Below are positions 28,593 to 37,364 of a DNA stretch of 64,000 bases, in pieces; the first letter of the stretch is position 1, and every line of letters begins with the position of its first letter. The DNA lies in contig NZ_JBGBPY010000001.1 of NCBI RefSeq assembly GCF_041107455.1, positions 3,968,001-4,032,000 on the forward strand, given 5' to 3'. Position numbers and translations under genes: made by a program. The DNA is from Rhodanobacter humi (GTDB lineage Bacteria; Pseudomonadota; Gammaproteobacteria; Xanthomonadales; Rhodanobacteraceae). A model generated the notes under the pieces. The model did not search any database, was not told where the DNA came from, and saw only the letters and a list, made by a program, of their open reading frames with translations.

Positions 28593-28916
28593 ATGAATCC
28601 GATCCGGTATTTCCGCAACGTCGCTGTCGAACTGGTCCGACTCAACTCTGCGCGCGAGGCCGCCATCGTCGAGGCGTTCACAGCGCTCGAGGAACATATC
28701 CCCGCGCTGGCCTCGCTGGCGGTGCAAAACATCGGCGAGCGGGGCCGGGCCGCTCATTGGATGTCCATGCATCAACGTGCCTTCGGGGGGCGATCGGCGT
28801 ATGACCTGCTGGCCGACGGTGATGTGGATACCGTCTGGGACCGGTTGACGGGAGAGGATGGCGCGCCGGTACCGAGGTTGAGCCGGGCGCCATCGACTGA
28901 TGGGCCGGGCGGCTAG
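28593..28916 (+). CDS. Antitoxin Xre/MbcA/ParS toxin-binding (DUF2384) domain protein
   Basis: A 107-residue protein whose second half AAHWMSMHQRAFGGRSAYDLLADGDVDTVWDRL follows the DUF2384 pattern (W at the helix start, GG-x2-P/A-x-DLL, then a G-x-V-x3-L helix). In Xre-RES systems this domain neutralises an NAD+-consuming RES toxin, but no RES gene is next to it, only an AraC regulator. It may be an orphan antitoxin or a regulator. It follows the 28233 gene by 27 bp. Confidence 0.6.
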   Translation: MNPIRYFRNVAVELVRLNSAREAAIVEAFTALEEHIPALASLAVQNIGERGRAAHWMSMHQRAFGGRSAYDLLADGDVDTVWDRLTGEDGAPVPRLSRAPSTDGPGG

Positions 28917-28989
28917 CTGCGCATGAAGTTCTCCAATCCGTGGAGGTCGCGGTGGATCAGGACCTGGATCTGTACATCCGGAGCTGGCG

Positions 28990-29913
28990 ATGAAACGCGG
29001 CGCCTACGGTGACCGGCTGGGGGAGACCTTTCGGCTGCGACAGCCCCCGACGCTGGTGTCGTCCTCTGGCCAGCCATGGCGATTGGCCGTCACGGAGATG
29101 CGGTACGAAGTGCCGGGTTTCGGCTTCACCGATCCGGTGGTGGCTGAAGACGCGTTCCTGCTCAGCCTGGAACTGCACGGCTTGAGAAAACTGGAACTCT
29201 GGCTCGACGGGCGTTCCGTGGCGAACCAGCCCGTCCTCGCGGGCGGCACGAACTTCTTCGACCTGGCGAGGAACCCGGTCGCCCACATGCTCGATCCGTT
29301 CCATGCGCTGCTCTTCTACATCCCGCGTGCAGCGTTGACGGAGTTGTGCGACGAGCTTGGCACGACAAGTGGCAACTTGCGTCATCAGCCGGGCATGCAA
29401 GCCATGGATCCGGTGATCGAGCAGTTGGGACGGGCACTGCTGCCGCCGTTGCATGCCGAGCAGCAAACCAACGCTCTCTTTGTGGACCACGTGCTGCTTG
29501 CCATGCGCAGCCACCTGCTCATCCACTACGCGGACGGGTTGCGCCCCCGCACGCCAAGACGCTGCGGTCTTGCACCATGGCAGGAGCGGCGCGCGAAAGA
29601 GGTGATGCGCGCGAGCGTGGTCGAAGGTATTGCGCTTGCTGCACTGGCGCAGGCTTGCGGCCTGTCTCCGAGCGCCTTCGTGCACGCATTCAGGCAGAGC
29701 ACGGGATCAACGCCGCACCAATGGCTGATGCTGTTGCGTACCGAACTGGCCATGCAGTTGATGCGCGAGTCGGATCAGCCACTGGCGGCCATCGCCCGGC
29801 AAGCGGGCTTTGCCGACCAGAGCCATTTCACCAGGGTTTTCATGGCCAAAACGGGCACGACGCCCGGTGTCTGGCGAAAGAACATTCCGTGCAGGCGGTC
29901 ACCCATGCGGTGA
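28990..29913 (+). CDS. AraC-family transcriptional regulator
   Basis: A 307-residue protein with an N-terminal sensing domain (AraC-binding-like, about 1-190) and a C-terminal double HTH. The second helix set GFADQSHFTRVFMAKTGTTPGVWR is the AraC signature. GGAG 8 nt upstream supports the start. It is closely similar in length and layout to the AraC protein encoded at 31699-32631 (shared ELWLDGRSVA, FVDHVLLAMR/LR and GFADQSHFTR segments), so the two are paralogues. The gene lies upstream of an SDR gene on the same strand, its likely target. Confidence 0.93.
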   Translation: MKRGAYGDRLGETFRLRQPPTLVSSSGQPWRLAVTEMRYEVPGFGFTDPVVAEDAFLLSLELHGLRKLELWLDGRSVANQPVLAGGTNFFDLARNPVAHMLDPFHALLFYIPRAALTELCDELGTTSGNLRHQPGMQAMDPVIEQLGRALLPPLHAEQQTNALFVDHVLLAMRSHLLIHYADGLRPRTPRRCGLAPWQERRAKEVMRASVVEGIALAALAQACGLSPSAFVHAFRQSTGSTPHQWLMLLRTELAMQLMRESDQPLAAIARQAGFADQSHFTRVFMAKTGTTPGVWRKNIPCRRSPMR

Positions 29914-30243
29914 GAGCCGCCCGAACGTCCACGGTTCGCCGACCAGGGCTTCAAGGCAACGGCAACAGGGTGCCCCACGTGCGCGCACCGCACCACATGC
30001 TTGTGAGCTCTAATGGAAGCATGTTCGAGGTTTTCGAACGAATACGTCGAAACGATGGTACGGCAGGCGCAGGCCGCGGGAACAGGATGACGGCCCACGT
30101 TCCAAGAAAGCTGCCACCGCACCCACACCACGTTCGTCTGATTCGGGTTCATCGCCGTAGGCGGAACCGTTTCCCACGGCGACATGGGTTCCCTTGTCAT
30201 TTCGGCGCCAACGCCGCTTGGCGCTTCATCCGGAGTCACAGTC
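29914..30243. other. 330-bp region upstream of the first SDR gene
   Basis: No gene is visible. It contains GTTCGA-GGTTT-TCGAAC near 30024-30040 and the 33-bp motif at 30033-30065, which recurs upstream of the SDR gene at 33784. It is probably the SDR promoter region. Confidence 0.5.
30033..30065 (+). promoter_or_regulatory. Shared 33-bp promoter motif, copy 1
   Basis: About 27 of 33 bases match 33677-33709. The common parts are TTCGAA, CGTCGA and CGATGGTACGGCA at identical spacing. Both copies sit in the leader region of an SDR gene next to a regulator gene, which suggests one shared regulator. Confidence 0.55.
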
Positions 30244-30966
30244 ATGTCTTCCCGCACTTTCCTCGTTACCGGCGCCAGCAAGGGTATTGGCCGCGCGTTG
30301 TCGGAGCGGCTCGCCAAGGCGGGCCATCACGTCGTCGGCATTGCACGCAAAGGAGGGGACACCGGGTTCCCCGGCGAACTGGTCGCGCTCGACTTGGCCG
30401 ACCGCCATGCCACGGCCAGTACGCTGCACGAGCTGGCTTCCCGTTACGCGTTCGATGGCGTGGTGAACAACGTGGCGCTGGTTCGACCGCAGCGCATCGG
30501 CGAGGTGGATCTCGATGACCTGGACGCCACCCTGGCCCTGAATCTCCATCCGGCCGTGCAGGCCGTGCAGACCATGCTGCCGGGCATGCGCGAACGCGGC
30601 TGGGGGCGCATCGTTAACATTTCGAGCCTGACGATACTTGGCATGATCGAACGTACCGCTTATGCGGCGGCCAAGAGCGCGATGGTGAGCTTTACCCGTT
30701 CGTGGGGACTGGAACTGGCCCGTACCGGCATCACCGTGAATGCAGTGGCTCCGGGGCCGACCGAAACGGTGCTTTTCCGCGAAAACAATCCACCTGGAAG
30801 CGAAGGGGAGAGGCGGTATCTTTCCTCGGTTCCCATGAACCGGTTCGGCAAGCCCGAGGAGCTTGCGGCAGCGATCGCGTTCTTCCTGTCGGAAGAAGCG
30901 GGCTTCATCACCGGGCAGACGCTCTATGTCGATGGCGGCGCCTCGATCGGCAAGCTGCCGTTCTAG
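30244..30966 (+). CDS. SDR-family NAD(P)-dependent oxidoreductase
   Basis: A 240-residue classical short-chain dehydrogenase: cofactor motif TGASKGIG near residue 10, NNVA strand, catalytic Ser in NISSLT and the YxxxK pair in AYAAAKSAM. PGPTETVLF and a C-terminal FITGQTLYVDGGAS complete the fold. The family reduces or oxidises carbonyl/hydroxyl groups; substrate unknown. GGAG 9 nt upstream supports the start. The upstream AraC gene is on the same strand. Confidence 0.93.
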   Translation: MSSRTFLVTGASKGIGRALSERLAKAGHHVVGIARKGGDTGFPGELVALDLADRHATASTLHELASRYAFDGVVNNVALVRPQRIGEVDLDDLDATLALNLHPAVQAVQTMLPGMRERGWGRIVNISSLTILGMIERTAYAAAKSAMVSFTRSWGLELARTGITVNAVAPGPTETVLFRENNPPGSEGERRYLSSVPMNRFGKPEELAAAIAFFLSEEAGFITGQTLYVDGGASIGKLPF

Positions 30967-30986
30967 CGCCACATGCCATTGGCAAT

Positions 30987-31012
30987 GAGGGGCCGCTCCA
31001 GGCGGCCTCCTC
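30987..31012. terminator. Hairpin between convergent genes
   Basis: GAGGGGCCGC pairs with GCGGCCTCCTC (one bulge) around TCCAG, between the SDR stop and the OsmC gene stop. No T-run follows on either side, so termination is only suggested by position. Confidence 0.35.
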
Positions 31013-31029
31013 GCTCGCGCACAGCGGAG

Positions 31030-31464
31030 CTATGCGGACACCAGGGATGCGTCGAGATCGATCTGCGCCCGCAACAGTTTCGATACCGGGCACGTGGTCT
31101 TGGCCACGTTGGCCAGGTGCGCGAAAGTCGCCGCGTCAATCCCGTCGATGTCGGCACGCGCAACCAGGTGCACCATCGTGATGCTGAATTCGCCAGATTG
31201 CTGCTCCAGGGTGACCTCGGCCGATACGGCCAGTTGCTTCGGAACGAAGTGGCCTTCGCCCAGCACGAGCGCAAAGGCCATCGCGAAGCAGCTGGCATGC
31301 GCCGCTGCGATGAGCTCCTCGGGATTGCTCCCGCGTTGACCTTCGAATCGGCTGGCAACGCCGTAGGGGACGGCATGCAGCGCTCCACTTTCGGTGGAGA
31401 TATTGCCGCTGCCGCCCGGAAAGCCGCCTTGCCAGATCGCGGAACCGGTTCGCTTGATCTTCAT
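31030..31464 (-). CDS. OsmC-family peroxiredoxin
   Basis: A 144-residue protein starting MKIKRTGSAIWQGGFPGGSG, with the two redox cysteines in HASCFAMA and KTTCPVSK and the AAAHASC helix typical of OsmC. These enzymes reduce organic hydroperoxides. A further in-frame extension to 31614 lacks family similarity. The gene converges on the SDR gene and lies downstream of a second AraC gene. Confidence 0.94.
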   Translation of the reverse strand: MKIKRTGSAIWQGGFPGGSGNISTESGALHAVPYGVASRFEGQRGSNPEELIAAAHASCFAMAFALVLGEGHFVPKQLAVSAEVTLEQQSGEFSITMVHLVARADIDGIDAATFAHLANVAKTTCPVSKLLRAQIDLDASLVSA

Positions 31465-31698
31465 GTCATGGCCTTGTGTCGGTAGTGGGGAAGGGCAGGC
31501 ACGCGCCGGCCCTTGGCCATGCAAGCTAGGCCGAAGCCCACCTGTCGGATTGACCAAAACGATTGCCGCTTGGCATTTCTGGTGCACGGGCGTCACCGCC
31601 CGCTGCGCTTCCACGGCGGCCTGGGACAGACACGCGCTTGTGCAGTGATGACGACCCGGAATATCCGGAGGATGGGGCGCCTGTTTGCCGAGTGCCGA

Positions 31699-32631
31699 TC
31701 AGTGGCGTGTGGGTTTGCGCGGCGTCTGCAGCGAGCTGCGCCACATGCTTGGCGTCATGCCCATCTTGCGGCTGAAAGTGCGGGTGAAATGGCTCTGGTC
31801 GGCGAAGCCGGCGGCATACGCGATATCAGCCAGGGAGCGGGTCGGGTCATCGCGCATGAGCTCGATGGCCCGCTCGATCCGCTGCTGGATCATCCACTGG
31901 TGCGGCGACACCCCCGTACTGGCGTGGAACAGGCGGATGAAGGTGCTGGTGGAAAGCGCACAGGCCCGCGCCACTTCCTCAAGTGCGATACCTTCGGGCA
32001 AGTGTTCGCGCATCAGCTCTATCGCGTTTCGCTGTTGCCACGGCGCCAGGCCACCACACGGGACGGGCGGCTTGCGGGCGTTGCCTGTGCAACGCGAAAG
32101 CAGATGGGTACGCAAGGCAAGCAGCACGTGGTCTACAAACAATTGCTGGTTGCGTCGCTCGGCATGCAGGGCCGGCAGCAGGCATTGCCCAAGGTGGTTG
32201 ATCACGGGGTCGTCGACGAAATCGCCCGGTCGATGCTGCAGTTCGGCCGCGGCCGGCATGCCAAGGGACTCGGCCAGCTGCGTGAGCGCCTTGCACGGGA
32301 CATAGAAGAACAGCGGATGAAACGGTTCGGGCAGCCAGGCAACCGGGTTGCTGCGCAGGTCGTAGATATGCGTGGTGCCGGCGGCAATCGGCTTCACCGC
32401 AACGGAGCGGCCATCCAGCCACAGTTCGTGCCGCTCCACGTTCATCAACTGCAGGCCGATCAGGTAGGCCGATTCGCCGGCAATGGGCGTAGTAAAGCCG
32501 AAGTCGGGCTTCAGGTGCCACAACTCGGTAGCCGCCATGTGCACCTTGTCGGTCAGCCGGGTGACAAGCGTAGGCGGGTCTTTCAGATAGAAAGACGAAG
32601 CAAGACGGGGACCATAGGCAGCTCGGTACAT
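31699..32631 (-). CDS. AraC-family transcriptional regulator (paralogue of the one at 28990)
   Basis: A 310-residue protein. AAGGAGA 7 nt upstream fixes the ATG at 32631. N-terminal sensing domain, then GIALEEVARACALSTSTFIRLF and GFADQSHFTRTFSRKMGMTPSMWR as the two HTH units. It shares many segments with the regulator encoded at 28990-29913, pointing to gene duplication within this cluster. It is transcribed toward the OsmC gene, its possible target. Confidence 0.93.
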   Translation of the reverse strand: MYRAAYGPRLASSFYLKDPPTLVTRLTDKVHMAATELWHLKPDFGFTTPIAGESAYLIGLQLMNVERHELWLDGRSVAVKPIAAGTTHIYDLRSNPVAWLPEPFHPLFFYVPCKALTQLAESLGMPAAAELQHRPGDFVDDPVINHLGQCLLPALHAERRNQQLFVDHVLLALRTHLLSRCTGNARKPPVPCGGLAPWQQRNAIELMREHLPEGIALEEVARACALSTSTFIRLFHASTGVSPHQWMIQQRIERAIELMRDDPTRSLADIAYAAGFADQSHFTRTFSRKMGMTPSMWRSSLQTPRKPTRH

Positions 32632-32751
32632 GGCGCGTCTCCTTCCCTGCCCAGGATGGCGCTTGGCAGGGGTTGCCAACTATAGGAACGTTGCCTGGCA
32701 GCCTTCAACAGCCTTGAGGCCCTGTCATAACGAGCTACCGGTGGCGCCGCC

Positions 32752-33666
32752 TCAGGCTGGCAACGGCACACCGTCGATCAGCCGTTTGGCCAGGCGCGGC
32801 TGGCGGATCTGTTCCAGCCACCAGGCCAGTGCACGGCCGTCGTGGTCGCCGCGCCAGGCGGCGAACAACACGTTCGGCTCGCGGGGATCGGCCATGGCCT
32901 TTTCCACCAGCGCGCCGCTCTTGAGCAGGGCCGAAACCCGGTGGTGCGGCAACCAGCCGATGCCGAGGCCGTCGCACTGGGCGAGGATCTTCGCGCGCAT
33001 GGTCGGCACGGCGAGCGTGGCCTGGCCGCCCACCACCCCGTAGCCGCGCCCGGCGCCGCGCGAGGAGTCGGCCACCACCACCGAACGGTGCGTGCTCACG
33101 ACCTGCTGGCTCAGCGGCCCGCTCACCTTCCCGAGCGGATGCCGCGGTGATACGGCGAACACCCATTCCATGCGCCCCAGCTCGGCCCAGCGCAATTGCG
33201 GGATGGCCGGTGGTTCATTGGTCGCGCCGATCACCAGGTCGGCACGTCCTTCGCGCAGCGCCTCCCATGTGCCGCCAAGCACCTCATGGGTGATGCGCAG
33301 GCTCACCCCGGACTCCAGCTTGTCGAACGCGCGGATCACCGGCAGCAAGGTGTCGAACTCCAGTATCTCGTCGGTGACGATATGCAGCCGATCCTCCCAG
33401 CCGCCGGCGACCTGTTTCACCCGGCGGGTAAGGCGCGCGACGTCATTCATCAATCGCGCGGCCTCCTGTGCCAGCAGATGGCCGGCCGGGGTGAGTTGCA
33501 GGCGATAGCGCCGGCGGTCGAACAGCAGCGCGTCGAAGCGCGCCTCCAGCTGGCGGGCGGCGTGCGAAATGGTGGACGGCGCGCGCCCGAGCCGCACGGC
33601 TGCGCGGGACAGGCTGCCGGTCTCGCGGATGGCCTCCAGCAGGGCCAGTTCGTCCTCGGTCAACAT
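32752..33666 (-). CDS. LysR-family transcriptional regulator
   Basis: A 304-residue LysR protein: winged HTH at the N-terminus (ALLEAIRETGSLSRAAVRLGRAPSTISHAARQLE) and a type 2 periplasmic-binding-like effector domain from about residue 90. GAGG lies 7 nt before the ATG. It is divergent from the SDR gene at 33784, the usual arrangement in which a LysR protein controls its neighbour. The 118-bp gap holds the 33-bp shared motif. Confidence 0.93.
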   Translation of the reverse strand: MLTEDELALLEAIRETGSLSRAAVRLGRAPSTISHAARQLEARFDALLFDRRRYRLQLTPAGHLLAQEAARLMNDVARLTRRVKQVAGGWEDRLHIVTDEILEFDTLLPVIRAFDKLESGVSLRITHEVLGGTWEALREGRADLVIGATNEPPAIPQLRWAELGRMEWVFAVSPRHPLGKVSGPLSQQVVSTHRSVVVADSSRGAGRGYGVVGGQATLAVPTMRAKILAQCDGLGIGWLPHHRVSALLKSGALVEKAMADPREPNVLFAAWRGDHDGRALAWWLEQIRQPRLAKRLIDGVPLPA

Positions 33667-33676
33667 GTGCGGCCTC

Positions 33677-33709
33677 TTCGAATGGGTTCGTCGATCCGAT
33701 GGTACGGCA
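33677..33709 (+). promoter_or_regulatory. Shared 33-bp promoter motif, copy 2
   Basis: The same motif as at 30033-30065, here between the divergent LysR gene and the SDR gene. It begins 11 bp from the LysR start codon and overlaps its leader, which suits LysR autorepression coupled to activation of the SDR promoter. Confidence 0.55.
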
Positions 33710-33783
33710 TGCCGCGGACGGCGGCGCAGCATGTGCTCACGTTCAAAACCCCTTCCGAACGTCATTCCATCGAGGAGACTGCC

Positions 33784-34533
33784 ATGAACCGTTTCGCCAA
33801 CAAAACCATCCTTGTCACCGGCGGCAGCAGCGGCATCGGCCTGGCCGCGGCCAGGGCTTTCGCCGCCGAAGGCGCCCGCGTGGTGATCACCGGCCGCGAC
33901 TCCGCCGCCTTGTCGAGCGCGCTGTCCGAGCTGGGGCCGAGTGCCCTTGCCCTACGCAGTGATACCGGCTCGGTCGGTCAGGCCCGGCAACTGGCCAGCG
34001 ATCTGGCTGCGCAGTCGATCAAGCTCGACGCGGTGTTCATCAATGCCGGCAGCGCCAGGTTCGCCCCGTTTGCCGACGTCGACGAAGTGCTCTGGGATCA
34101 GAGCTTCGACACCAACGTGAAGGGCGCCTACTTCCAGTTGCAGGCGTTGCTGCCCCGGCTGAATGCCGGCGCCTCGATCGTCATCAACGGTTCGATCAAT
34201 GCGCACATCGGCATGCCGAACTCGTCGGTGTACGCCGCGAGCAAGGCCGCGCTGATCACCCTGGCCAAGACCCTCTCGGCCGAGCTGCTGCCGCGCGGTG
34301 TGCGCGTCAACGTGGTGAGCCCGGGGCCGGTGGCCACGCCGCTGTACGGCAAGCTGGGCATGGACAAGACGACGCTCGAGGCCACCGCCGCGCAGATCCA
34401 GGCGCAGGTGCCGCTGGGCCGCTTCGGCACGCCGGAGGAGATCGCCGCCACCGTGCTGCACCTGGCCTCGCCGGAGTCGGCGTTCATCGTCGGCAGCGAG
34501 ATCGTCATCGACGGCGGCATGAGCCAGCTCTGA
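33784..34533 (+). CDS. SDR-family oxidoreductase
   Basis: A 249-residue short-chain dehydrogenase with TGGSSGIG (13-20), NAGS, the catalytic Ser of INGSINAHIG and SVYAASKAAL (Tyr-x3-Lys), ending IVIDGGMSQL. GAGGAGA 7 nt upstream supports the start. It heads a same-strand series of SDR, alpha/beta hydrolase, SDR and SDR (33784-37218) and is divergent from its probable LysR regulator. Confidence 0.94.
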   Translation: MNRFANKTILVTGGSSGIGLAAARAFAAEGARVVITGRDSAALSSALSELGPSALALRSDTGSVGQARQLASDLAAQSIKLDAVFINAGSARFAPFADVDEVLWDQSFDTNVKGAYFQLQALLPRLNAGASIVINGSINAHIGMPNSSVYAASKAALITLAKTLSAELLPRGVRVNVVSPGPVATPLYGKLGMDKTTLEATAAQIQAQVPLGRFGTPEEIAATVLHLASPESAFIVGSEIVIDGGMSQL

Positions 34534-34590
34534 CACCCCGATGCCCGGCGGCGGACCAAGCCGCCGGGCGCTTACCCGCGGAGATCTTCC

Positions 34591-35589
34591 ATGAAGCCCT
34601 TTCAGCAAGTCGCGCGATCGCTCGCGCTGGCAGCCACGGCAAGCTTGGCGCTCAACGCACCGGCTGCTCCGGCGCCCGTCGTGCAGAGCCGCTACGCCGT
34701 CACCGAACGCGTCACGCTGCACTACCTCGAATCCGGTCACGGCGACGGCACGCCGGTGATCCTGCTGCACGGCTATACCGAGACCAGCCGCATGTGGCGT
34801 CCGTTGATGGCCGGGCTGGGCGATGGCCGCACGGTCATCGCGCCCGACCTGCCGGGCGAAGGCGACTCGGGCATTCCTGCCGACGGTTACGACAAAGCCA
34901 CGATGGCACGCGACATCCACGCGCTGGTGCACAAGCTCGGCTATCGCAAGGTGAACCTGGTCGGCCATGACATCGGCCTGATGGTCGCCTACGCCTACGC
35001 TGCCCAGTACCCGGACGAAGTGCAGAGCGTCACCCTGATGGACGCCTTCCTGCCGGGCGTGGGTGACTGGCAGAAAGTGTGGCTGCTGCGCGACAAATGG
35101 CATTTCAACTTCTACGGCGAGACGCCGCTCAAGCTGGTGCAGGGGCGCGAGCGGATCTATCTCGAACACTTCTGGAACGATTTTGCCGCCAACCCCGAGC
35201 ATTCGGTGTCCGAAGCTGACCGTCGCTACTACGCCGCCTCGTACGCACGCCCGGGGCGTATGCGCGCCGGCTTCGAGTATTTCCACGCCTTTCCGCAGGA
35301 TGCTGAGACCTTTGCCCGCTTCGCGCGCACTCCGCTGACCATGCCGATGCTGGTACTGGGCGGCGAGAAGGCTTCCGGCTCGTTCCTGATCACGCAGGCC
35401 ACTCTGATCGACACCCGGGTGCAGGGCGTCATCGTCAAGGGCGCCGGCCACTGGCTGATGGAAGAGGCCCCCGAGCAGACCATTCCGGCGATCACCCGGT
35501 TCATCGACCAGGTATCGCCGGTGCAGCGGTCCCTTCGAATCGCGCCCGCCCACCCGGAGCGGACGCCACTTTCCCGGAAACAGGCATGA
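34591..35589 (+). CDS. Exported alpha/beta hydrolase (epoxide hydrolase/dehalogenase-like)
   Basis: A 332-residue protein with a signal peptide (SLALAATASLALNAPAAPA). The oxyanion loop is LLHGYTETSRMW, the nucleophile elbow is VGHDIG with Asp127, and the catalytic His is in GAGHWLMEEAPE. An Asp nucleophile is typical of epoxide hydrolases and haloalkane dehalogenases, as opposed to Ser esterases. It sits 57 bp after an SDR gene and overlaps the next SDR start by 4 bp, so the three form one transcript. The C-terminal 25 residues past the His helix are unusual. Confidence 0.9.
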   Translation: MKPFQQVARSLALAATASLALNAPAAPAPVVQSRYAVTERVTLHYLESGHGDGTPVILLHGYTETSRMWRPLMAGLGDGRTVIAPDLPGEGDSGIPADGYDKATMARDIHALVHKLGYRKVNLVGHDIGLMVAYAYAAQYPDEVQSVTLMDAFLPGVGDWQKVWLLRDKWHFNFYGETPLKLVQGRERIYLEHFWNDFAANPEHSVSEADRRYYAASYARPGRMRAGFEYFHAFPQDAETFARFARTPLTMPMLVLGGEKASGSFLITQATLIDTRVQGVIVKGAGHWLMEEAPEQTIPAITRFIDQVSPVQRSLRIAPAHPERTPLSRKQA

Positions 35590-36338
35590 ACACGCGACTC
35601 CAGAACAAGGTGGCCCTGGTCACCGGCGGCAGCGCCGGCATCGGGCTGGCCACCGCGCGCGCCTTTGTCGACGCAGGCGCCATCGTCTACATCACCGGGC
35701 GCCGCCAGGCCGAGCTCGATGCTTCCGTGGCCTCGCTGGGACCACAGGCGACCGGCCTGTGCGCCGATGCTGGCCGGCTCGACGACATCCGCGCCGTCTA
35801 TGAACGCATCGGCCGCGACCATGGCCGCCTCGACGTGCTCTACGCCAATGCCGGTTTTTACGAATTCGGCGCGCTGGGTGGGTTGAGCGAGGCGCATGTT
35901 GACACCACCTTCGATATCAACGTGAAGGGAGTGGTGTTCGCCGTGCAGCAGGCCCTGCCACTGATGGGTCGCGGTAGTTCCATCGTCCTGACCGGATCCA
36001 TCGTCGCCAACCAGGGCGCTGAATCCTTCAGCATCTACGCTGCCAGCAAGGCCGCCGTGCGCTCGCTGGCGCGCAGTTGGACCGCCGAGCTGAAGGATCG
36101 TGGCATCCGCGTCAACGTGATCAGTCCGGGCCCGATCGACACGCCCGGGTTGAGCGGCTTGGCAGGCGGCGCGGACAACCTCGACGGACTGAGGCGCCAA
36201 CTGGTGGCCACCGTGCCGATGGGACGCATGGGCCTGCCGGAAGAGATCGCCAAGGCAGTGCTGTTCCTTGCCTCGGGGGAGGCGTCCTTCGTCACTGGGA
36301 TCGAGCTGGCCGTGGACGGTGGAGCGGGGCAGGTATGA
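35586..36338 (+). CDS. SDR-family oxidoreductase
   Basis: A 250-residue short-chain dehydrogenase with TGGSAGIG, ANAGFYE, catalytic Ser in LTGSIVAN and SIYAASKAAV. It overlaps the hydrolase gene stop by 4 bp (ATGA), so translation is coupled. Its sequence is close to the product of 33784, suggesting tandem duplication around the hydrolase gene. Confidence 0.94.
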   Translation: MNTRLQNKVALVTGGSAGIGLATARAFVDAGAIVYITGRRQAELDASVASLGPQATGLCADAGRLDDIRAVYERIGRDHGRLDVLYANAGFYEFGALGGLSEAHVDTTFDINVKGVVFAVQQALPLMGRGSSIVLTGSIVANQGAESFSIYAASKAAVRSLARSWTAELKDRGIRVNVISPGPIDTPGLSGLAGGADNLDGLRRQLVATVPMGRMGLPEEIAKAVLFLASGEASFVTGIELAVDGGAGQV

Positions 36339-36423
36339 CGCATGTGGGTCACAGCCATGCGTGAACCGCCATGTTCCACGAATATCACTCAGTGAATCAG
36401 CAACACGCACACGAGGATTCCCC

Positions 36424-37218
36424 ATGCACATTGATCTCTCCGCCCACACTGCCATCGTCAGCGGTTCCACCGCCGGCATCGGCCTGGCCATCGCCAAGGG
36501 CCTAGCCGGTACCGGTGCACGCGTCGTCGTCACCGGCCGCACGCCAGCGCGCGTCGATGCGGCGATCGCTGCGATCAGGAAGGCACTGCCGCAGTCGAAA
36601 CTGGACGGCGTCGCCGCCGACCTCGGCACGGCCGCAGGCACGGACGCGCTGATCCAGTCAGTGCCGGACGCGGACATCCTAGTCAACAACCTCGGCATCT
36701 TCGAGCCCAAGGTGTTCTTCGACATCCCGGACGCCGACTGGCAGCACTTCTTCGAGGTCAACGTGATGAGCGGCGTGCGCCTGTCGCGGCACTACGCGCA
36801 AGGCATGGTCCGGCGCGGCTGGGGACGCATCCAGTTCGTGTCGAGCGAATCGGGCGTGCAGATACCCGCCGAGATGGTGCACTACGGCGTGACCAAGACC
36901 GCCCAGCTCGCGGTGTCGCGCGGTCTGGCCGAGACCCTGGCCGGCACCGGCGTCACGGTCAACGCGATCCTGCCCGGCCCGACCCTGTCCGAAGGCGTGG
37001 GCGAATTCTTCGGCAAGATCGCCGCCGAGCGTGGCGTGCCGCAGGCGCAGGTGGAGAAGGAATTCATTGCCACCCATCGTCCCACCTCGCTGATCCAGCG
37101 CCTGGCCAGCGTGGACGAAGTGGCCAATCTTTCGGTGTATCTGGCCTCGGAGCAGGCCTCGGCTACCACGGGAGCCGCCATGCGCGTGGATGGCGGTGTG
37201 GTGCGATCGGTTGTCTGA
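36424..37218 (+). CDS. SDR-family oxidoreductase
   Basis: A 264-residue SDR with SGSTAGIG, VNNLGIFE, catalytic Ser in FVSSESG and VHYGVTKTAQ (Tyr-x3-Lys). The LPGPTLSEGV loop and the longer C-terminal substrate region (about 190-220) set it apart from the two SDRs before it. The NNLG motif in place of NNAG is a mild variant. It is the last intact gene before the IS remnants. Confidence 0.93.
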   Translation: MHIDLSAHTAIVSGSTAGIGLAIAKGLAGTGARVVVTGRTPARVDAAIAAIRKALPQSKLDGVAADLGTAAGTDALIQSVPDADILVNNLGIFEPKVFFDIPDADWQHFFEVNVMSGVRLSRHYAQGMVRRGWGRIQFVSSESGVQIPAEMVHYGVTKTAQLAVSRGLAETLAGTGVTVNAILPGPTLSEGVGEFFGKIAAERGVPQAQVEKEFIATHRPTSLIQRLASVDEVANLSVYLASEQASATTGAAMRVDGGVVRSVV

Positions 37219-37364
37219 GTTTGCCGGCAGAGCATCAGCTCCCAGCAATCGAATCGACCCGCTCTGGGGATATGGGTTGTGCGGGTTCTTCTCCCAACTG
37301 AGGGAGAGGCGCACGGCCGACCGGTCAGACTTGCTGTTCTCTAGGCAACAAACTGGGGCCGGCC

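Noticed and set aside
30101-30116. Extra transposase-binding repeat
   Set aside because: CCAAGAAAGCTGCCA resembles the left-end repeat core but is a single copy, 24 kb away, without flanking sites; chance is sufficient.
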